A stretch of DNA of 64,000 bases from Armatimonadota bacterium. GTDB taxonomy: Bacteria > Armatimonadota > Zipacnadia > Zipacnadales > UBA11051. The position numbers were made by a program, and so were the translations under genes. Where the stretch lies: contig JABLXH010000040.1 in NCBI GenBank assembly GCA_013178155.1, forward strand, positions 16,675 through 80,674, read 5' to 3'. This document shows, in pieces, positions 34,605 to 44,379 of this stretch. The notes beneath the pieces are model-generated. The model searched no databases and was not told the origin of the DNA. It worked only from the letters and a program-made list of their open reading frames with translations. Within the stretch, counting starts at the first letter, position 1, and every line of letters begins with the position of its first letter.

Positions 34605-36107
34605 TCACATCTCGTGTACCACGTCGCGGATAGTAGGCCAGAGCCGCGAATAGAGCTCATACAGCGGCGTATAGGCCGCATGGCGCTGGGCGTCAGGCCG
34701 GTAGATATCGCGCTCCTTGACCAGCATCGCCACGGCCTCGGCCAGGGACGCGTAAGCACCGCTGGCCACGCCCCCCAGCATCGCGCCCGCAAGGCACCCG
34801 CCTTCAGTGACGTCGAGCGTGGAGACTTCGTGCCCGGTGATGTCGGCCTTGAGCTGCAGCCACACTGGACTGCGACTGCCGCCGCCTGTCGCCCGCAGGC
34901 GCTGCATCTGCACCCCTGCCCGCTTCAGGCCCTCGATATTCAGACGTAGCTCGTAGCAGATGCCCTCCAGCAGCCCCTTCACGAAGACCTTTTCGTTACA
35001 GCTCAGACTCAGCCCCAGGACCGCGCCCCTGGCCAGCGGGTCCATGTAGGGCGTGCCGGAGCCGGCGAAGTATGGAATGGTGAAGAGGCGCGTTGGCTCC
35101 TCGGGCAGTCCTGACAGGATCAGCTCGTAGACATCGCGGCCCTCCGCCGCGGCCTGAGCCTGATAGCGCGCACCGAAGTTGTCCCGGTACCAGCGCAGGA
35201 TGCTGCCGCTGCTGTAGTTGAAGGCCAGGCTGCAGTACAACCCGTCCACAACATGGGGGTAGCAGCAGTAGTTGGCAGTGCGCATGGCCTCGGTGAGAAC
35301 CGGCCGCTCGAAGGCCACCGTGATGCACTCCACGGTGCCCATCCCATCCACAGCCAACCCCTCCTCGATGATGCCGGCACCCAGTGCGTTCATGGGCTGG
35401 TCATGGCCCCCAGCGACGACGAGGCACCCAGCCGGCAGGTTCAGGGTGGATGCTGTCGCCGCCGGCAACTCACCGACCACCTGGCCCGGAGCGATGGGCT
35501 CGGCAAAAAGCGATGGGTCCACACCCGCGACCCCCAGCAGCTCCTCAGACCAGCACTTCTGCACCACATCGAAAGCCATGGTCCGCCCCGCCAGAGTGTA
35601 ATCCAGGCGCGGCTCCAGGCCCAGTTTGGTGAATATGACGTCCGGCCACAGCAGGTACTTCCAGACCCGTTCATGGATGTCCGGGCGCACCTCCGCCATC
35701 CACTGCACCTTCGGCAGGGTGAAGCTGGGGTGGATGGGCATCCCGGCGATCTGGAAGACGCGCTCCGCTCCGAGGGTCTCGTGCCAGCGACTCGCCTGCG
35801 CGACGGCGCGGTTGTCGGGCGACACGATGGAGTTGTAGAGGAACTCCCCGTCCCGTCCGACCGGTGTGAAACTCTCCCCCATGGCCGAGATACTCAAGGC
35901 TCGCACAGGCTCGCCGGCGGCACTGGCGGCCTCAGCGATGACCTCCTGTACGCCCTGCCAGACCCGCGCCGGGTCCAGCTCGATCCATCCCGGCTGTGGG
36001 TAGATCTCCGGGTACTCCCGGTAAGCGCGGGCCAACTGCCGCCCGTCCTCGGCAAAGACTACGGCCTTGCAGCCCGTGCTGCCAACATCAAGTCCCATGA
36101 GTGCCAC
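34605..36107 (-). CDS. FGGY-family carbohydrate kinase (xylulokinase-like)
   Basis: 500 residues of the two-domain FGGY kinase fold. MGLDVGSTGCKAVVF is the first phosphate motif, GGHDQPMNALG, GMGTVECITV and IPYFAGSGTPYMDPLARGAV are second-domain blocks, and RATGGGSRSPVWLQLKADI is the FGGY ATP-site signature. It phosphorylates a ketose or polyol, with xylulose the common substrate, but the sequence does not fix it. GTG 36107, with AGGAGG 7 nt before it, fits better than TTG 36113, which abuts that site. It follows purB by 29 nt. Confidence 0.88.
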   Translation of the reverse strand: MALMGLDVGSTGCKAVVFAEDGRQLARAYREYPEIYPQPGWIELDPARVWQGVQEVIAEAASAAGEPVRALSISAMGESFTPVGRDGEFLYNSIVSPDNRAVAQASRWHETLGAERVFQIAGMPIHPSFTLPKVQWMAEVRPDIHERVWKYLLWPDVIFTKLGLEPRLDYTLAGRTMAFDVVQKCWSEELLGVAGVDPSLFAEPIAPGQVVGELPAATASTLNLPAGCLVVAGGHDQPMNALGAGIIEEGLAVDGMGTVECITVAFERPVLTEAMRTANYCCYPHVVDGLYCSLAFNYSSGSILRWYRDNFGARYQAQAAAEGRDVYELILSGLPEEPTRLFTIPYFAGSGTPYMDPLARGAVLGLSLSCNEKVFVKGLLEGICYELRLNIEGLKRAGVQMQRLRATGGGSRSPVWLQLKADITGHEVSTLDVTEGGCLAGAMLGGVASGAYASLAEAVAMLVKERDIYRPDAQRHAAYTPLYELYSRLWPTIRDVVHEM

Positions 36108-36136
36108 AGGCAACCCTCCTCACCGGACTGGTCGTC

Positions 36137-37528
36137 TCAGACCAGCTTTCGCTCCCAGTACTCGCACACCAGCTCCGTCTTGCGCGCCGCGATGCCGGTG
36201 TACTGGGCCGGGTCGCGCAGGACCGCAAGCTGCTCTTCCGTGAACTGCGCCAGGTAGGGCTGCAGTTCCTGATCGGCGAAGAGCACCTCGCCCAGGGGCC
36301 GGCCAGTCTGTTGCGCCTGGAGAGTCAGCTTCCGCACGGCCTCGTGGGCATCGGGATGGCCGTGGGCGGCCAGCAGGATGTAGGCCGGTTCGGCGGCGAT
36401 CATCCCCTGGGTCAGGGCGAAGTTGGCGGCCATGCGCTCCTTGTCCGTCACCAGACGGCTCATGATCCGGTGCAGGCGGCGCGTAGTGGAGACCAGGCCC
36501 ACAATGACCTCCGGGATGAAACGCGCCGAGGCGGAGTTGGTCAGGTCGCGCTGGTGCTCCGAGATCTGGTCCATATAGACCGTTATCATGCGCGGCATGA
36601 AGGCCTTCCACATGCTCTTCACGTTCTCGAAGTTCCAGGGATTGCGCTTGTGCGGCATGGTTGACGAACCAACCTGCTGGGCCTCGAAGGCCTCCCCCAC
36701 CTCGCCGATCTCCGTCCGCTGCAAGTTACGCATGTCGTCGGCCAGGTTCGCCAGAACCCCGAAAGCCGAGATGAGTGCGTGGACGTAGTCCGTTACGTAC
36801 TCGGCCTCGACGATCTGGGTGGAGTGCAGAGAAGGCTTGAGGTCCAGCTCGGCCAGCACCTCGGTCTCAAAGCCCACCGGATCGTCAAAGAACAGCCCCG
36901 AGGCGTTGTAAGCCCCGACAGCGCCGCTGATCTTGCCGCGCATGTCCTCCGCTGCCTGTCTCAGACGCTCGATGCGCGTCCCCAGGCGGCTTACGTACTC
37001 GGCAATGGCAAAGCCGAAGGTCACAGGCACCGCGTGTTGGCCGTGGGTCCGGCCGATCTGCAGGGTGTCTTTCTCACGCCGCGCCAGGTCAATGAGCACG
37101 CGCTGCAACTCGATGAGCTGCGGCACGATGACCCTCAGGGCGGCCTGCTTCAAGCGCCAGGCCGTGGCCGTGTCCACCACGTCGAAGCTGGTCAGAGTGA
37201 AGTGGACATAAGGCCGCGCTGCCTCGCTCACCCGACGCTGGATGCAGTTCACCAGCGCGCGGATGTTGTGTTGGATGCGCGCTTCCTCGGCGGCCACTTC
37301 CTCGGGAGTGATCTGCTCCACCGCGGCGGCCACCTCGTCAGCGACTGCCTGTGAGCAGATGCCCCGACGAGCCAGCACCCGGGTGGCGGCGGCTTCCACC
37401 ATCGCCTCCGAAGCGACTCGCCCTCGTTCGGTCACATACGGGTCGAGAACCTCCTGCAGCGCCCTATCCTGTCCGTAGTAGCGGAAGTCCAGGGGGGAGA
37501 CACTGTCGAATAGGCTACGTTCAGACAT
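36137..37528 (-). CDS. purB: Adenylosuccinate lyase
   Basis: 463 residues of the fumarase/ASL superfamily, the longer PurB form. LRKGICSQ-type opening LARRGICSQAVADEV, QIGRTHGQHAVPVTFGFAIAEY, and the superfamily signature GSSTMPHKRNPWNFENV are clear. It cleaves adenylosuccinate and SAICAR in purine synthesis. ATG 37528 has AGGTGA upstream. It lies 20 nt after the GH-like gene and 29 nt before the sugar kinase, so a housekeeping gene is embedded in a saccharide-related run. Confidence 0.93.
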   Translation of the reverse strand: MSERSLFDSVSPLDFRYYGQDRALQEVLDPYVTERGRVASEAMVEAAATRVLARRGICSQAVADEVAAAVEQITPEEVAAEEARIQHNIRALVNCIQRRVSEAARPYVHFTLTSFDVVDTATAWRLKQAALRVIVPQLIELQRVLIDLARREKDTLQIGRTHGQHAVPVTFGFAIAEYVSRLGTRIERLRQAAEDMRGKISGAVGAYNASGLFFDDPVGFETEVLAELDLKPSLHSTQIVEAEYVTDYVHALISAFGVLANLADDMRNLQRTEIGEVGEAFEAQQVGSSTMPHKRNPWNFENVKSMWKAFMPRMITVYMDQISEHQRDLTNSASARFIPEVIVGLVSTTRRLHRIMSRLVTDKERMAANFALTQGMIAAEPAYILLAAHGHPDAHEAVRKLTLQAQQTGRPLGEVLFADQELQPYLAQFTEEQLAVLRDPAQYTGIAARKTELVCEYWERKLV

Positions 37529-37548
37529 CCTTGGTCACCTGGTCTGGG

Positions 37549-40239
37549 TCAGTTGGTCACACGAAGCATGGCGACACCCGACGGGTATGTCAGGGGCTGG
37601 GTCTGACGCTCTCGCTGCGCCTCGCCGGTGGGCAGAACGCGCGTAACAGTCACCTCCGGGCGCAACTGCGGGAGGCGGAAGGTCACCCCCGGCGTGTCAC
37701 AGTAGAAGGTCCATACACCGCCCTCCACCAGAAGCTCCCAGACACCGTTCACGAGGTGGACGGCCAGCACCTGCTTGCCATCCAGGTCCACAGTGGTGGG
37801 CGTCGCCGCAGGCTCACCGAGCGTCGTGACTGGAGGCTTGCCCAGGGCGGTCAGGGAGAAGGTCGTGCGCTCCGGATTGGTGTGGTGGAGCTGCTTCGTC
37901 TCGTCGGTGTTGGTGGCCGTGCTGGTCAGCTTGAGCACCCAGCGTGTCGAAGCGGCCACGGGTCTCCCGTCAAGGCTGACCCAGACCAGAGCGCCGATGG
38001 GAGTGGCCGTGGTCAGGCTGAGCTGGGGCGTCCGGGTCAGGCTCGCCTGTCGCAGCGAGCCCGCGATGACCTGCGCCTGAGGGGCGTCCACCAGCAGGAG
38101 CTCCGCGTCTACCAGCCGCCTGACCTGCCCGGTGTCGGACACGAAACGCCCCGTGTCCACCATCTCATTGCCAACGGGGGCATTGTGAAGCTGCGCCAGG
38201 GCGTCCAGGGCCACACGCAGTTGCTGCGCCGCGCCCAGTCTGCGGAAGACGTAGTTGCTGCGACGCATATCGCGGAAACCCAGACAGGTCTCGCCGTCCT
38301 CGCCAATGCCGATGGGCCGGTAGTCTTCATGGTGCTGAACGTCGGCCAGCAGGTAGCCCGGTGAGGCGGTCAGGCGATGCCTGCTTCCGGCAGGGAACAT
38401 GGTGCCGCCAAAGGTGAAGTACTGAGTGCGCTCGGGAACGGTCGCCACGTCGTACCCGCTCAGTTGGTCCGGGGACTGGTCGCGCCGGTGGTCGAGAAGG
38501 TCGGAGGCTGGCCAGTTGCCGCAAATGACCGTCCGGTCACCCTTGTAGGCCGACCCGCTGGTCCGTCCGGAGGCCAGTACCAGGTCCGGGGCCTTAGCCA
38601 GCTCCTGGTCAAAGAACAGGCTGGAGAGCTGGCTCACCCAACCCAGCTTGTAGACCTCCGTCGGGTACGGCTGGTGCGTGGGGTAGTGGGTATCCACTGC
38701 CGAGTAAGCCACCGCGACCTGCTGCTGTGCGGGAGCTACCTGCCGTTGCAGGAAGATCGAGGCTGCCATTCCGGCCAGACCCCAGCGCGCAGGGTCGCAG
38801 CGTACGTCGAAGAACTCCAGTTGCCGCTGCCCAGGCTTCACGTCGTAGGTGAACAGTATGAGCGCGTCGAGGTCCTGCAGCGCGCCGTAGACGGCGGCCT
38901 CAAGGAAGCCGGCGCCCCGGAACTTGTTCGGCCAGCAGTAGTTCCACTCACGCACCGCCAGCGGTTTGCCATAGACCCGGCTGGCACAGACACGCGGCAC
39001 GAAGGACTCCAGGCGCGGGTCTGCCAGCGGGTTGACGTTTTCAAAGAACGCCGGAAGGTGCCATTCGTTGCCTCGCTGCCACGAAGGGTGGTCATAGTAG
39101 AAGTTGCAGCCGATGAAGTCCAGCTCCTCCGCCACGGAACGCAGGTCGGAGAGGTGCAGAAAGTCCGTCACCGCGGTGAGCGGCTGGTCCACGCCATGGC
39201 CGCGGAGGTAGTCCCGCATGGCCCGGAAGTACTGGCGGTGCAGGTCGGTCAGGAACAGACGCCGGTCCGCAACGCGGCCGGTCTGTCCGGCTTCCGGGTC
39301 CGCGTTGGGGGGCTGGTCAGCGCTCCCCTCGCCCGGACGCGCGGGATCCGGGAAAAGCTGCACTGTCCCCTGTTCCAGGGCCTCCCCGGGCAGCAGGCCA
39401 CAGCGGCCGTCGGCATCGGTCCATGCCTCGGCCAGCGTGGGCGTGTCCCCGTACCTGCCGAGAAGCCACTCGTTCCACCGGCGCTGCAGCTCGTCGCGGT
39501 AAGGGGCAACCAGGTCACGCCAGTTCCTGGCGACCGCAAAGAAGCCATTCTCGTCGCACAGCTCGATGAGAGCCACCGTCGGGTCAGCCCCGTAGGACAG
39601 GCCGGTGTAAGGGTTGATGTGCTCCACCAGGAACTTGCGGGCGTACTGCTGCTGCAGCAGGATGAGACGGCGGTCGAAGAAGGCATAGGGCTTTGCCCCG
39701 CGCCCCAAAGCTGCCGCGTTGGCGACCTCCTCCGATTCGTAGAAGGTGCGGTAGTCAAGGAGGTCAAGGTATGCGTAGATGCCGCGTTTGCCCAGCTCGG
39801 CGATCCAGTAGTCCAGCAGCGCCAGCTTGTCGTCGGCGAGGCGCTGCGCCGTGCCGGCGCTCTCAGCCGGTAGCAATCCCTCCACATCGTCCAGATGGTG
39901 GAAGCGAACCAGGTTGAAGCCGGCCCGCTCGATGGCGGCGATAGCCCGGTCCACCACTGGCCTGGGTGCAAACACCGAGCCTTTGGCTACGTTGATGCCC
40001 CAAAACCGTGCGCGAGTTCCGTCCTCGAAATAGAAGTGCCCATCAGTCCCGGCAAACACTCTCCCGTGCGATCCGGTGGGACGGTCGTGAAGAGCGCTGA
40101 AATCGGCCAGCGAGCTGTCCGGGAAGTCGGTGGCGTTGGGGTCCAGACACAGGGCGGAGGGGGGGGCAGCCGGCTGCGCCGCGAGCGGCATCGCGACCAC
40201 GGCCAAGAGCACGACGACAGAAAGCAGGACACGCGACAT
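37549..40239 (-). CDS. Secreted GH5-like glycoside hydrolase
   Basis: 896 residues. After a signal peptide (SRVLLSVVVLLAVVAMPLAA) a clan GH-A-like TIM barrel starts with RARFWGINVAKGSVFAPRP and FNLVRFHHLDDVEGLL. IELCDENGFFAV fits the acid/base Glu after strand 4, and AVREWNYCWPN the nucleophile Glu after strand 7. The C-terminal ~350 residues are beta-rich and may bind substrate. It resembles cellulase-type GH5/GH-A proteins but is not assigned to a family here. ATG 40239, or TTG 40245 overlapping the previous stop as TTGA, is the start. Secreted, it would attack plant or microbial polysaccharide. Confidence 0.82.
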   Translation of the reverse strand: MSRVLLSVVVLLAVVAMPLAAQPAAPPSALCLDPNATDFPDSSLADFSALHDRPTGSHGRVFAGTDGHFYFEDGTRARFWGINVAKGSVFAPRPVVDRAIAAIERAGFNLVRFHHLDDVEGLLPAESAGTAQRLADDKLALLDYWIAELGKRGIYAYLDLLDYRTFYESEEVANAAALGRGAKPYAFFDRRLILLQQQYARKFLVEHINPYTGLSYGADPTVALIELCDENGFFAVARNWRDLVAPYRDELQRRWNEWLLGRYGDTPTLAEAWTDADGRCGLLPGEALEQGTVQLFPDPARPGEGSADQPPNADPEAGQTGRVADRRLFLTDLHRQYFRAMRDYLRGHGVDQPLTAVTDFLHLSDLRSVAEELDFIGCNFYYDHPSWQRGNEWHLPAFFENVNPLADPRLESFVPRVCASRVYGKPLAVREWNYCWPNKFRGAGFLEAAVYGALQDLDALILFTYDVKPGQRQLEFFDVRCDPARWGLAGMAASIFLQRQVAPAQQQVAVAYSAVDTHYPTHQPYPTEVYKLGWVSQLSSLFFDQELAKAPDLVLASGRTSGSAYKGDRTVICGNWPASDLLDHRRDQSPDQLSGYDVATVPERTQYFTFGGTMFPAGSRHRLTASPGYLLADVQHHEDYRPIGIGEDGETCLGFRDMRRSNYVFRRLGAAQQLRVALDALAQLHNAPVGNEMVDTGRFVSDTGQVRRLVDAELLLVDAPQAQVIAGSLRQASLTRTPQLSLTTATPIGALVWVSLDGRPVAASTRWVLKLTSTATNTDETKQLHHTNPERTTFSLTALGKPPVTTLGEPAATPTTVDLDGKQVLAVHLVNGVWELLVEGGVWTFYCDTPGVTFRLPQLRPEVTVTRVLPTGEAQRERQTQPLTYPSGVAMLRVTN

Positions 40240-40241
40240 AC

Positions 40242-42161
40242 TCAAAGCACCCAGTCCGGAGGGTAGAAAACAGTCGGTTCGGGGCGGAAAACCCGGTGCT
40301 CACTGAGGGCGGAGATGGTGTCCATGCGCAGGCCGCGCTCAACCAGGGCGGGCAGCAGTAGGGGCAGCACCTCGCGCGTCTCATCGTAGCCGTTGTGCAG
40401 CAAAACGATGCCATTGGTCCCTATGTTGTTCAGCATCTTAGGCAGGATCTCTGGCCCCGTCTCGCCGGCGTACCCAGAGATGTTCTCGGTCCAGAAGACC
40501 GCCGTGAAGCCGGTGGCTCGCACGGCTGCCTGCACCTGACTGTCATACTTGCCACCCGGAGGACGAAAGAGCGTGACGAACTGCCCGCAGGCGCGTCGCA
40601 GCATCAGTCGGCTCATCACCAGTTCGCGCTCGACGGCCAGCAAACTCAGCTCCCGCTGATTGGCATGGGTGTAGGAGTGGCTGCCGATCTCATGTCCGCG
40701 TCGCACTATCTCCCGGGTGAGTTCGGGGTACATCTCCGCCTGCCGCCCCACCAGAAAGAAGGTGGCCTTGGCCCCATACTGATCTAGCAGGTCCAGTATC
40801 CAGGGGGTGAGCACCGGGTGTGGCCCGTCATCGAAGGTCAGAGCCACGTGGTTCCCGGGCACCAGCGTGTGGACTTCGCAAGGGACCTTTCTTTGCGTCA
40901 GGCCAAGCTTGTCGTAGGCAAGCGCCAGATCGGCGCGAGTGCCCGCAAGGCTGGGTCCGTAGGAGAAGGCATACTCAAAGGCATCCACCGCCTCGGGCAA
41001 GCGACCTGTCGCTTCCAGGGCGTGGCCCACTAGCTGGGCCCGCAGCAGGGGCTCGGCGCGCAGGCATACCAGCGAGGACAGCAGGTCCGCCACTTCCTGC
41101 CGGGTGCGGTCCTCCTCCGCCGCCAGGGTCCGTTGACCATTGCTCACGTTCACGATCACTGTCGCCCACCGCGTGAGCGCGCCGTCGGCGCCATAGCCGT
41201 CCACGCGGATCTCACGCAATCCCTCCTGGCAACCAGTTGTATCTACCCAGACGCGGAAAGGAACCGCGTTGGTCATGCCCACGAACTGCCCGTCAACCAG
41301 CACCGCTATGTACTGGATCTGCGCCTCTGGCGCCGCCTCAACGCCCACTTCGACGCGACCGCTGACCTGCTCACCAGGTCGTGGCCACAGTATACGGAAC
41401 TGGGGGTCGCCGTGGCTCAAGCCCGAGTCCAGCGCGGCGGGCGCCAGACCCCCGGCTCCGCCGCGAGCCAGCAGCCGACGCTCAAGCTCATCCCGTCCAT
41501 GGTCGCGATAGTACTGACACGAGGGCGCGAACAGGGGCGACTCCGCCACCACGCCAATGCCGTCCCCGTCATCGTGGCGTACGGGGGTGGCCAGAAGCTC
41601 CAGCACCTCGCCGGGCTTGCCCCGGGCCAGAGCGGCAGCCGCCAGGGCCTGGCGCGCCAACTCGTCCTGAGGGTCCTCCTGAAGTGCCTGGTGCGCCAAT
41701 GTCTCAGCCTGCGTGTACTTACCCACAGCGCAGGCGATATGGGCTGCCGACGCCCGTACGGACCCCGGTTCGGGCACATCGGTGGTCAGGGCCTGTTCGT
41801 AGTCGGCCCAGGCGGCCTCAAGGTCTCCTCGCAGGTAGTGCGCCGAACCGCGGCCGCAGAGTGCGGCGCCCAGGCCAGCGTCCAGGCCCAACGCATGGGT
41901 GAAGCTGGCGATGGCTGCCTCCCCAAACCCGGCCAACAGGAGGGCGGTTCCCTCTCCGGCTGCAGCTACGGCGCACTCCGCGTCCGCCGCAGCGGCCTCG
42001 CGGAAGGCTTGGGCGGCCTCGGTCCAGCGTGCACCGACCAGGTACCGGCACCCATCCCGCAGACGGTCGGTGACCACGGAGGCCTGTCCGGTGGCGGCCA
42101 CCAGCACAAGCATGCCTGTGGCCGACCAGCATAGAAGGGTACGGCGGCGCAATGACGTCAA
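40242..42161 (-). CDS. TPR-containing exported polysaccharide deacetylase
   Basis: 639 residues. A signal peptide or anchor (LLCWSATGMLVLVAATGQA) is followed by TPRs (about 35-190; RWTEAAQAFREAAAADAE, GDLEAAWADYEQALTTD), a beta-sandwich region and a NodB-type deacetylase at about 425-620. The NodB motifs are complete: ALTFDDGPHP, EIGSHSYTH, RPPGGKYD and VLLHNG, giving the His-His-Asp metal site. It removes N- or O-acetyl groups from peptidoglycan, chitin-like or surface polysaccharide outside the cytoplasm. The TTG start overlaps the BirA stop (TTGA), with GGGAGG 6 nt upstream. Confidence 0.93.
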   Translation of the reverse strand: MTSLRRRTLLCWSATGMLVLVAATGQASVVTDRLRDGCRYLVGARWTEAAQAFREAAAADAECAVAAAGEGTALLLAGFGEAAIASFTHALGLDAGLGAALCGRGSAHYLRGDLEAAWADYEQALTTDVPEPGSVRASAAHIACAVGKYTQAETLAHQALQEDPQDELARQALAAAALARGKPGEVLELLATPVRHDDGDGIGVVAESPLFAPSCQYYRDHGRDELERRLLARGGAGGLAPAALDSGLSHGDPQFRILWPRPGEQVSGRVEVGVEAAPEAQIQYIAVLVDGQFVGMTNAVPFRVWVDTTGCQEGLREIRVDGYGADGALTRWATVIVNVSNGQRTLAAEEDRTRQEVADLLSSLVCLRAEPLLRAQLVGHALEATGRLPEAVDAFEYAFSYGPSLAGTRADLALAYDKLGLTQRKVPCEVHTLVPGNHVALTFDDGPHPVLTPWILDLLDQYGAKATFFLVGRQAEMYPELTREIVRRGHEIGSHSYTHANQRELSLLAVERELVMSRLMLRRACGQFVTLFRPPGGKYDSQVQAAVRATGFTAVFWTENISGYAGETGPEILPKMLNNIGTNGIVLLHNGYDETREVLPLLLPALVERGLRMDTISALSEHRVFRPEPTVFYPPDWVL

Positions 42162-42955
42162 GCGCTCCCTCCCGAGGGTGAAAGCCGCAGCGTGTGGGCC
42201 TCGGAACTCGCCAGCTCAATCAGGGCGCCATCAACGCACACGCTCAGCCGCCCCGTTGCCGACAATCCCACAACCCTTGCTCGCACTTCGCTACCGCGCA
42301 CGGTAACTGTCACATCCTGGCCCATCGTCACGTCCAGAGCTTCCTGGGCGGCGACAACAGCCGCAGCGTCGCCTGCCAACAGGATACCATACCAGCGGTC
42401 CAACTGGTTGAGCAGCATGCACAGGGTTTCCTCTCGTCCCAGGGCCGTCCCTGTCGCCTCCTGAACGGTAGTCGCAGCCGCGGCCGGCAGGCCGAGTGCA
42501 TCGCTCGTCCCCAGGAGATTGACCCCAATGCCAACAACGGCGTACTCAGGCAGTCTGGCTTCAACGAGAATGCCTGCCACCTTGCGTCCTGCCAGCAGCA
42601 CGTCATTGGGCCATCTTGTTTGAAACGGCGCGCCAACCAGGGCTTCCAGCCCCCGGGCCACGGAGACCCCGCAGACGCCGGTCAGTAGCTCCCACCGGGC
42701 CGATGGGAGAGAGGGTCGCAGCAGCACCGTGAACAGCAGGCCAGCCCCTGCCGGACTGACCCACTCACAACCGCGCCGTCCCCGGCCAGCGGTCTGGTGA
42801 TCGGCGATGACCACCGTTCCCTCGGGGTGGCCGGCGCGCGCCAGGTCAGCGGCGATATCATTGGTGGAGGTGATCTCCCTGAAGTGCAGTACTGGTCCGC
42901 GCAAACGCTCGCCCACAAGCCCAGCGGCGACTGCGGCGGTGTCGAGGCTGTTCAT
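42158..42955 (-). CDS. birA: Biotin-[acetyl-CoA carboxylase] ligase without DNA-binding domain
   Basis: 265 residues. EITSTNDIAADLARAG, TAGRGRRGCEWVSPAGAG (biotinyl-AMP GRGRRG loop), RWPNDVLLAGRKVAGILVEA and VVGIGVNLL are BirA/BPL catalytic blocks, and the C-terminal domain follows. The N-terminal winged-helix of repressor-type BirA is missing, so it should biotinylate acetyl-CoA carboxylase only. ATG 42955 has AGGA upstream; an ATG at 43006 overlaps gmhA. Coupled by TTGA to the deacetylase gene downstream. Confidence 0.92.
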   Translation of the reverse strand: MNSLDTAAVAAGLVGERLRGPVLHFREITSTNDIAADLARAGHPEGTVVIADHQTAGRGRRGCEWVSPAGAGLLFTVLLRPSLPSARWELLTGVCGVSVARGLEALVGAPFQTRWPNDVLLAGRKVAGILVEARLPEYAVVGIGVNLLGTSDALGLPAAAATTVQEATGTALGREETLCMLLNQLDRWYGILLAGDAAAVVAAQEALDVTMGQDVTVTVRGSEVRARVVGLSATGRLSVCVDGALIELASSEAHTLRLSPSGGSA

Positions 42956-42987
42956 GTTTCGTCCTGGCGGGGATTGTCCAGCCGAGC

Positions 42988-43560
42988 TCAGGTGGTGAGT
43001 TTCCATTCCACCAGGTCGCAGATGATGTGCCCGATGGCGATGTGGGCTTCCTGAACGCGGGGCGTGTCGTCACCAGGCACGCAGAGGCATATGTCGCACC
43101 GCGCTCGGAGGTCGCCGCCATGGCCGCCCGTCAGACCGACGACTGTGGCGCCCCGGGCCCGGGCTGCGTCGGCGGCCAGCAGGCAGTTGGCCGCATTGCC
43201 ACTGGTGCTGAACACCACCAGCACATCACCGGCCTTCAGGTGGGCCTCCACCTGCCGCGCGAACACCTGTTCATACCCGTAGTCATTGCCGATGGCAGTC
43301 AGGATGGAGGTGTCGGTGGTGAGCGCCAGGGCACGCCACGCCAGTCGCTCCCGACGGAAGCGCCCCACAAGCTCGCCCGCCAGGTGCTGGCAGTCGGCCG
43401 CACTGCCCCCGTTGCCGCAGAAGGCCACCAGCCCTCCCGAACGCAGGGTTTCGGCTACCACTGTGGCCACTTCAGAGATTTCCGGGGCCAGGTCCATGGT
43501 TGCCTGCAGCAGCGTCGCGCTGGCGGCCAGTTGGCGCCGCACTTCATTTTGGATATCCAT
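42988..43560 (-). CDS. gmhA: SIS-domain phosphoheptose isomerase
   Basis: 190 residues, normal GmhA length. VAFCGNGGSAADCQHLAGELVGRF is the family hallmark, and LALTTDTSILTAIGNDYGYE and VVFSTSGNAANCLLAAD follow. It converts sedoheptulose-7-phosphate to D-glycero-heptose-7-phosphate for LPS core or S-layer glycan. That supports a heptose-bearing surface glycan here. No gmhB or hldE is in view. ATG 43560 has GGAAAG upstream, 12 nt after the CAP-domain gene stop. Confidence 0.92.
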   Translation of the reverse strand: MDIQNEVRRQLAASATLLQATMDLAPEISEVATVVAETLRSGGLVAFCGNGGSAADCQHLAGELVGRFRRERLAWRALALTTDTSILTAIGNDYGYEQVFARQVEAHLKAGDVLVVFSTSGNAANCLLAADAARARGATVVGLTGGHGGDLRARCDICLCVPGDDTPRVQEAHIAIGHIICDLVEWKLTT

Positions 43561-43572
43561 AGCACTTTCCGT

Positions 43573-44379
43573 CTATCTGTCCGGTGGCTCAGACTCTTCG
43601 CGCGGCTGCACGAAGACCTCGGTGACCCAGTACTCCTCCTGCAGATTCGCCGCAATGCCCACGCCCATCAACTGAAAGTCCGGATAGAGGATGTTGGAGC
43701 GGTGCCCCGGGCTCTTCATGAGTCCTTGGTGGGAGTCATTGACCGCCATGTCGTTGAGACGGCACGAAAGCCCCCACCGCCGACAGATGTTCTCGGCGAT
43801 GCAGCGCGGACGCACACCGAAAACGCGCATGTACCGGTCGGCGACGTTGCCCATGCCCTCGACCGGCGAATCATGCCCGTAGTACTGCAGGTCGCGCATC
43901 TCCTCACTGTGCTGCCTGGCGATGCGTCCAATGACCACGTCCGGCAGAAGCAGGCGCAGCTTATGGAGTCGGCGTTCCCGGTTGATCAGGAAAGCGAGAT
44001 TGGCTTCCTGGGCAATGATCACCTTCCTCAACGCTTGTTGTTCCTCGCTGGCACCAGGCGGGCAATCGCCCACCGACGCCGCCTGTACCGCCATGTAGCA
44101 CTGTCGGGCGAGCTCGTCCTCTCCGCGGAGCTGGTGGATAACGGCGAAGCCCGCCTGGGGGTCGGTCCAGGTCGGGGCCAAGGCCATGGCGTCCCGCCAG
44201 GCTTTCTCGGCGCCGTCGACGTCTCCCTGCTGCCATCGGTCCCGGGCCAAGGTGGCCGCTTTGACGGCCGCAGCGGGGATGGACGGAGCGGCGACACCCG
44301 TGGCCCAGGAGAGCGACAGGCCGACGCTCCAGACGCCGGCAAACGCGGCGGTCAGGATCCACCGCCTGCTCAGGCGCAG
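43573..44379 (-). CDS. Exported CAP/SCP-domain protein with TPR-like segment (start uncertain)
   Basis: About 266-268 residues. A signal-like segment (RRWILTAAFAGVWSVGLSLS) is followed by TPR-like helices (RWQQGDVDGAEKAWRDAMAL) and a C-terminal CAP domain (INRERRLHKLRLLLPDVVIG, HSEEMRDLQYYGHDSPVEG, SPGHRSNILYPDFQLMGVG) like YkwD. CAP proteins act outside the cell, and their activity varies. No ATG, GTG or TTG occurs at the proper place: the signal segment follows CTG codons at 44379 (GGGAGG 8 nt before) and 44373 (CTGA overlap). The upstream GTG at 44589 would add 70 unlikely residues over the activase gene. Confidence 0.78.
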   Translation of the reverse strand: MRLSRRWILTAAFAGVWSVGLSLSWATGVAAPSIPAAAVKAATLARDRWQQGDVDGAEKAWRDAMALAPTWTDPQAGFAVIHQLRGEDELARQCYMAVQAASVGDCPPGASEEQQALRKVIIAQEANLAFLINRERRLHKLRLLLPDVVIGRIARQHSEEMRDLQYYGHDSPVEGMGNVADRYMRVFGVRPRCIAENICRRWGLSCRLNDMAVNDSHQGLMKSPGHRSNILYPDFQLMGVGIAANLQEEYWVTEVFVQPREESEPPDR

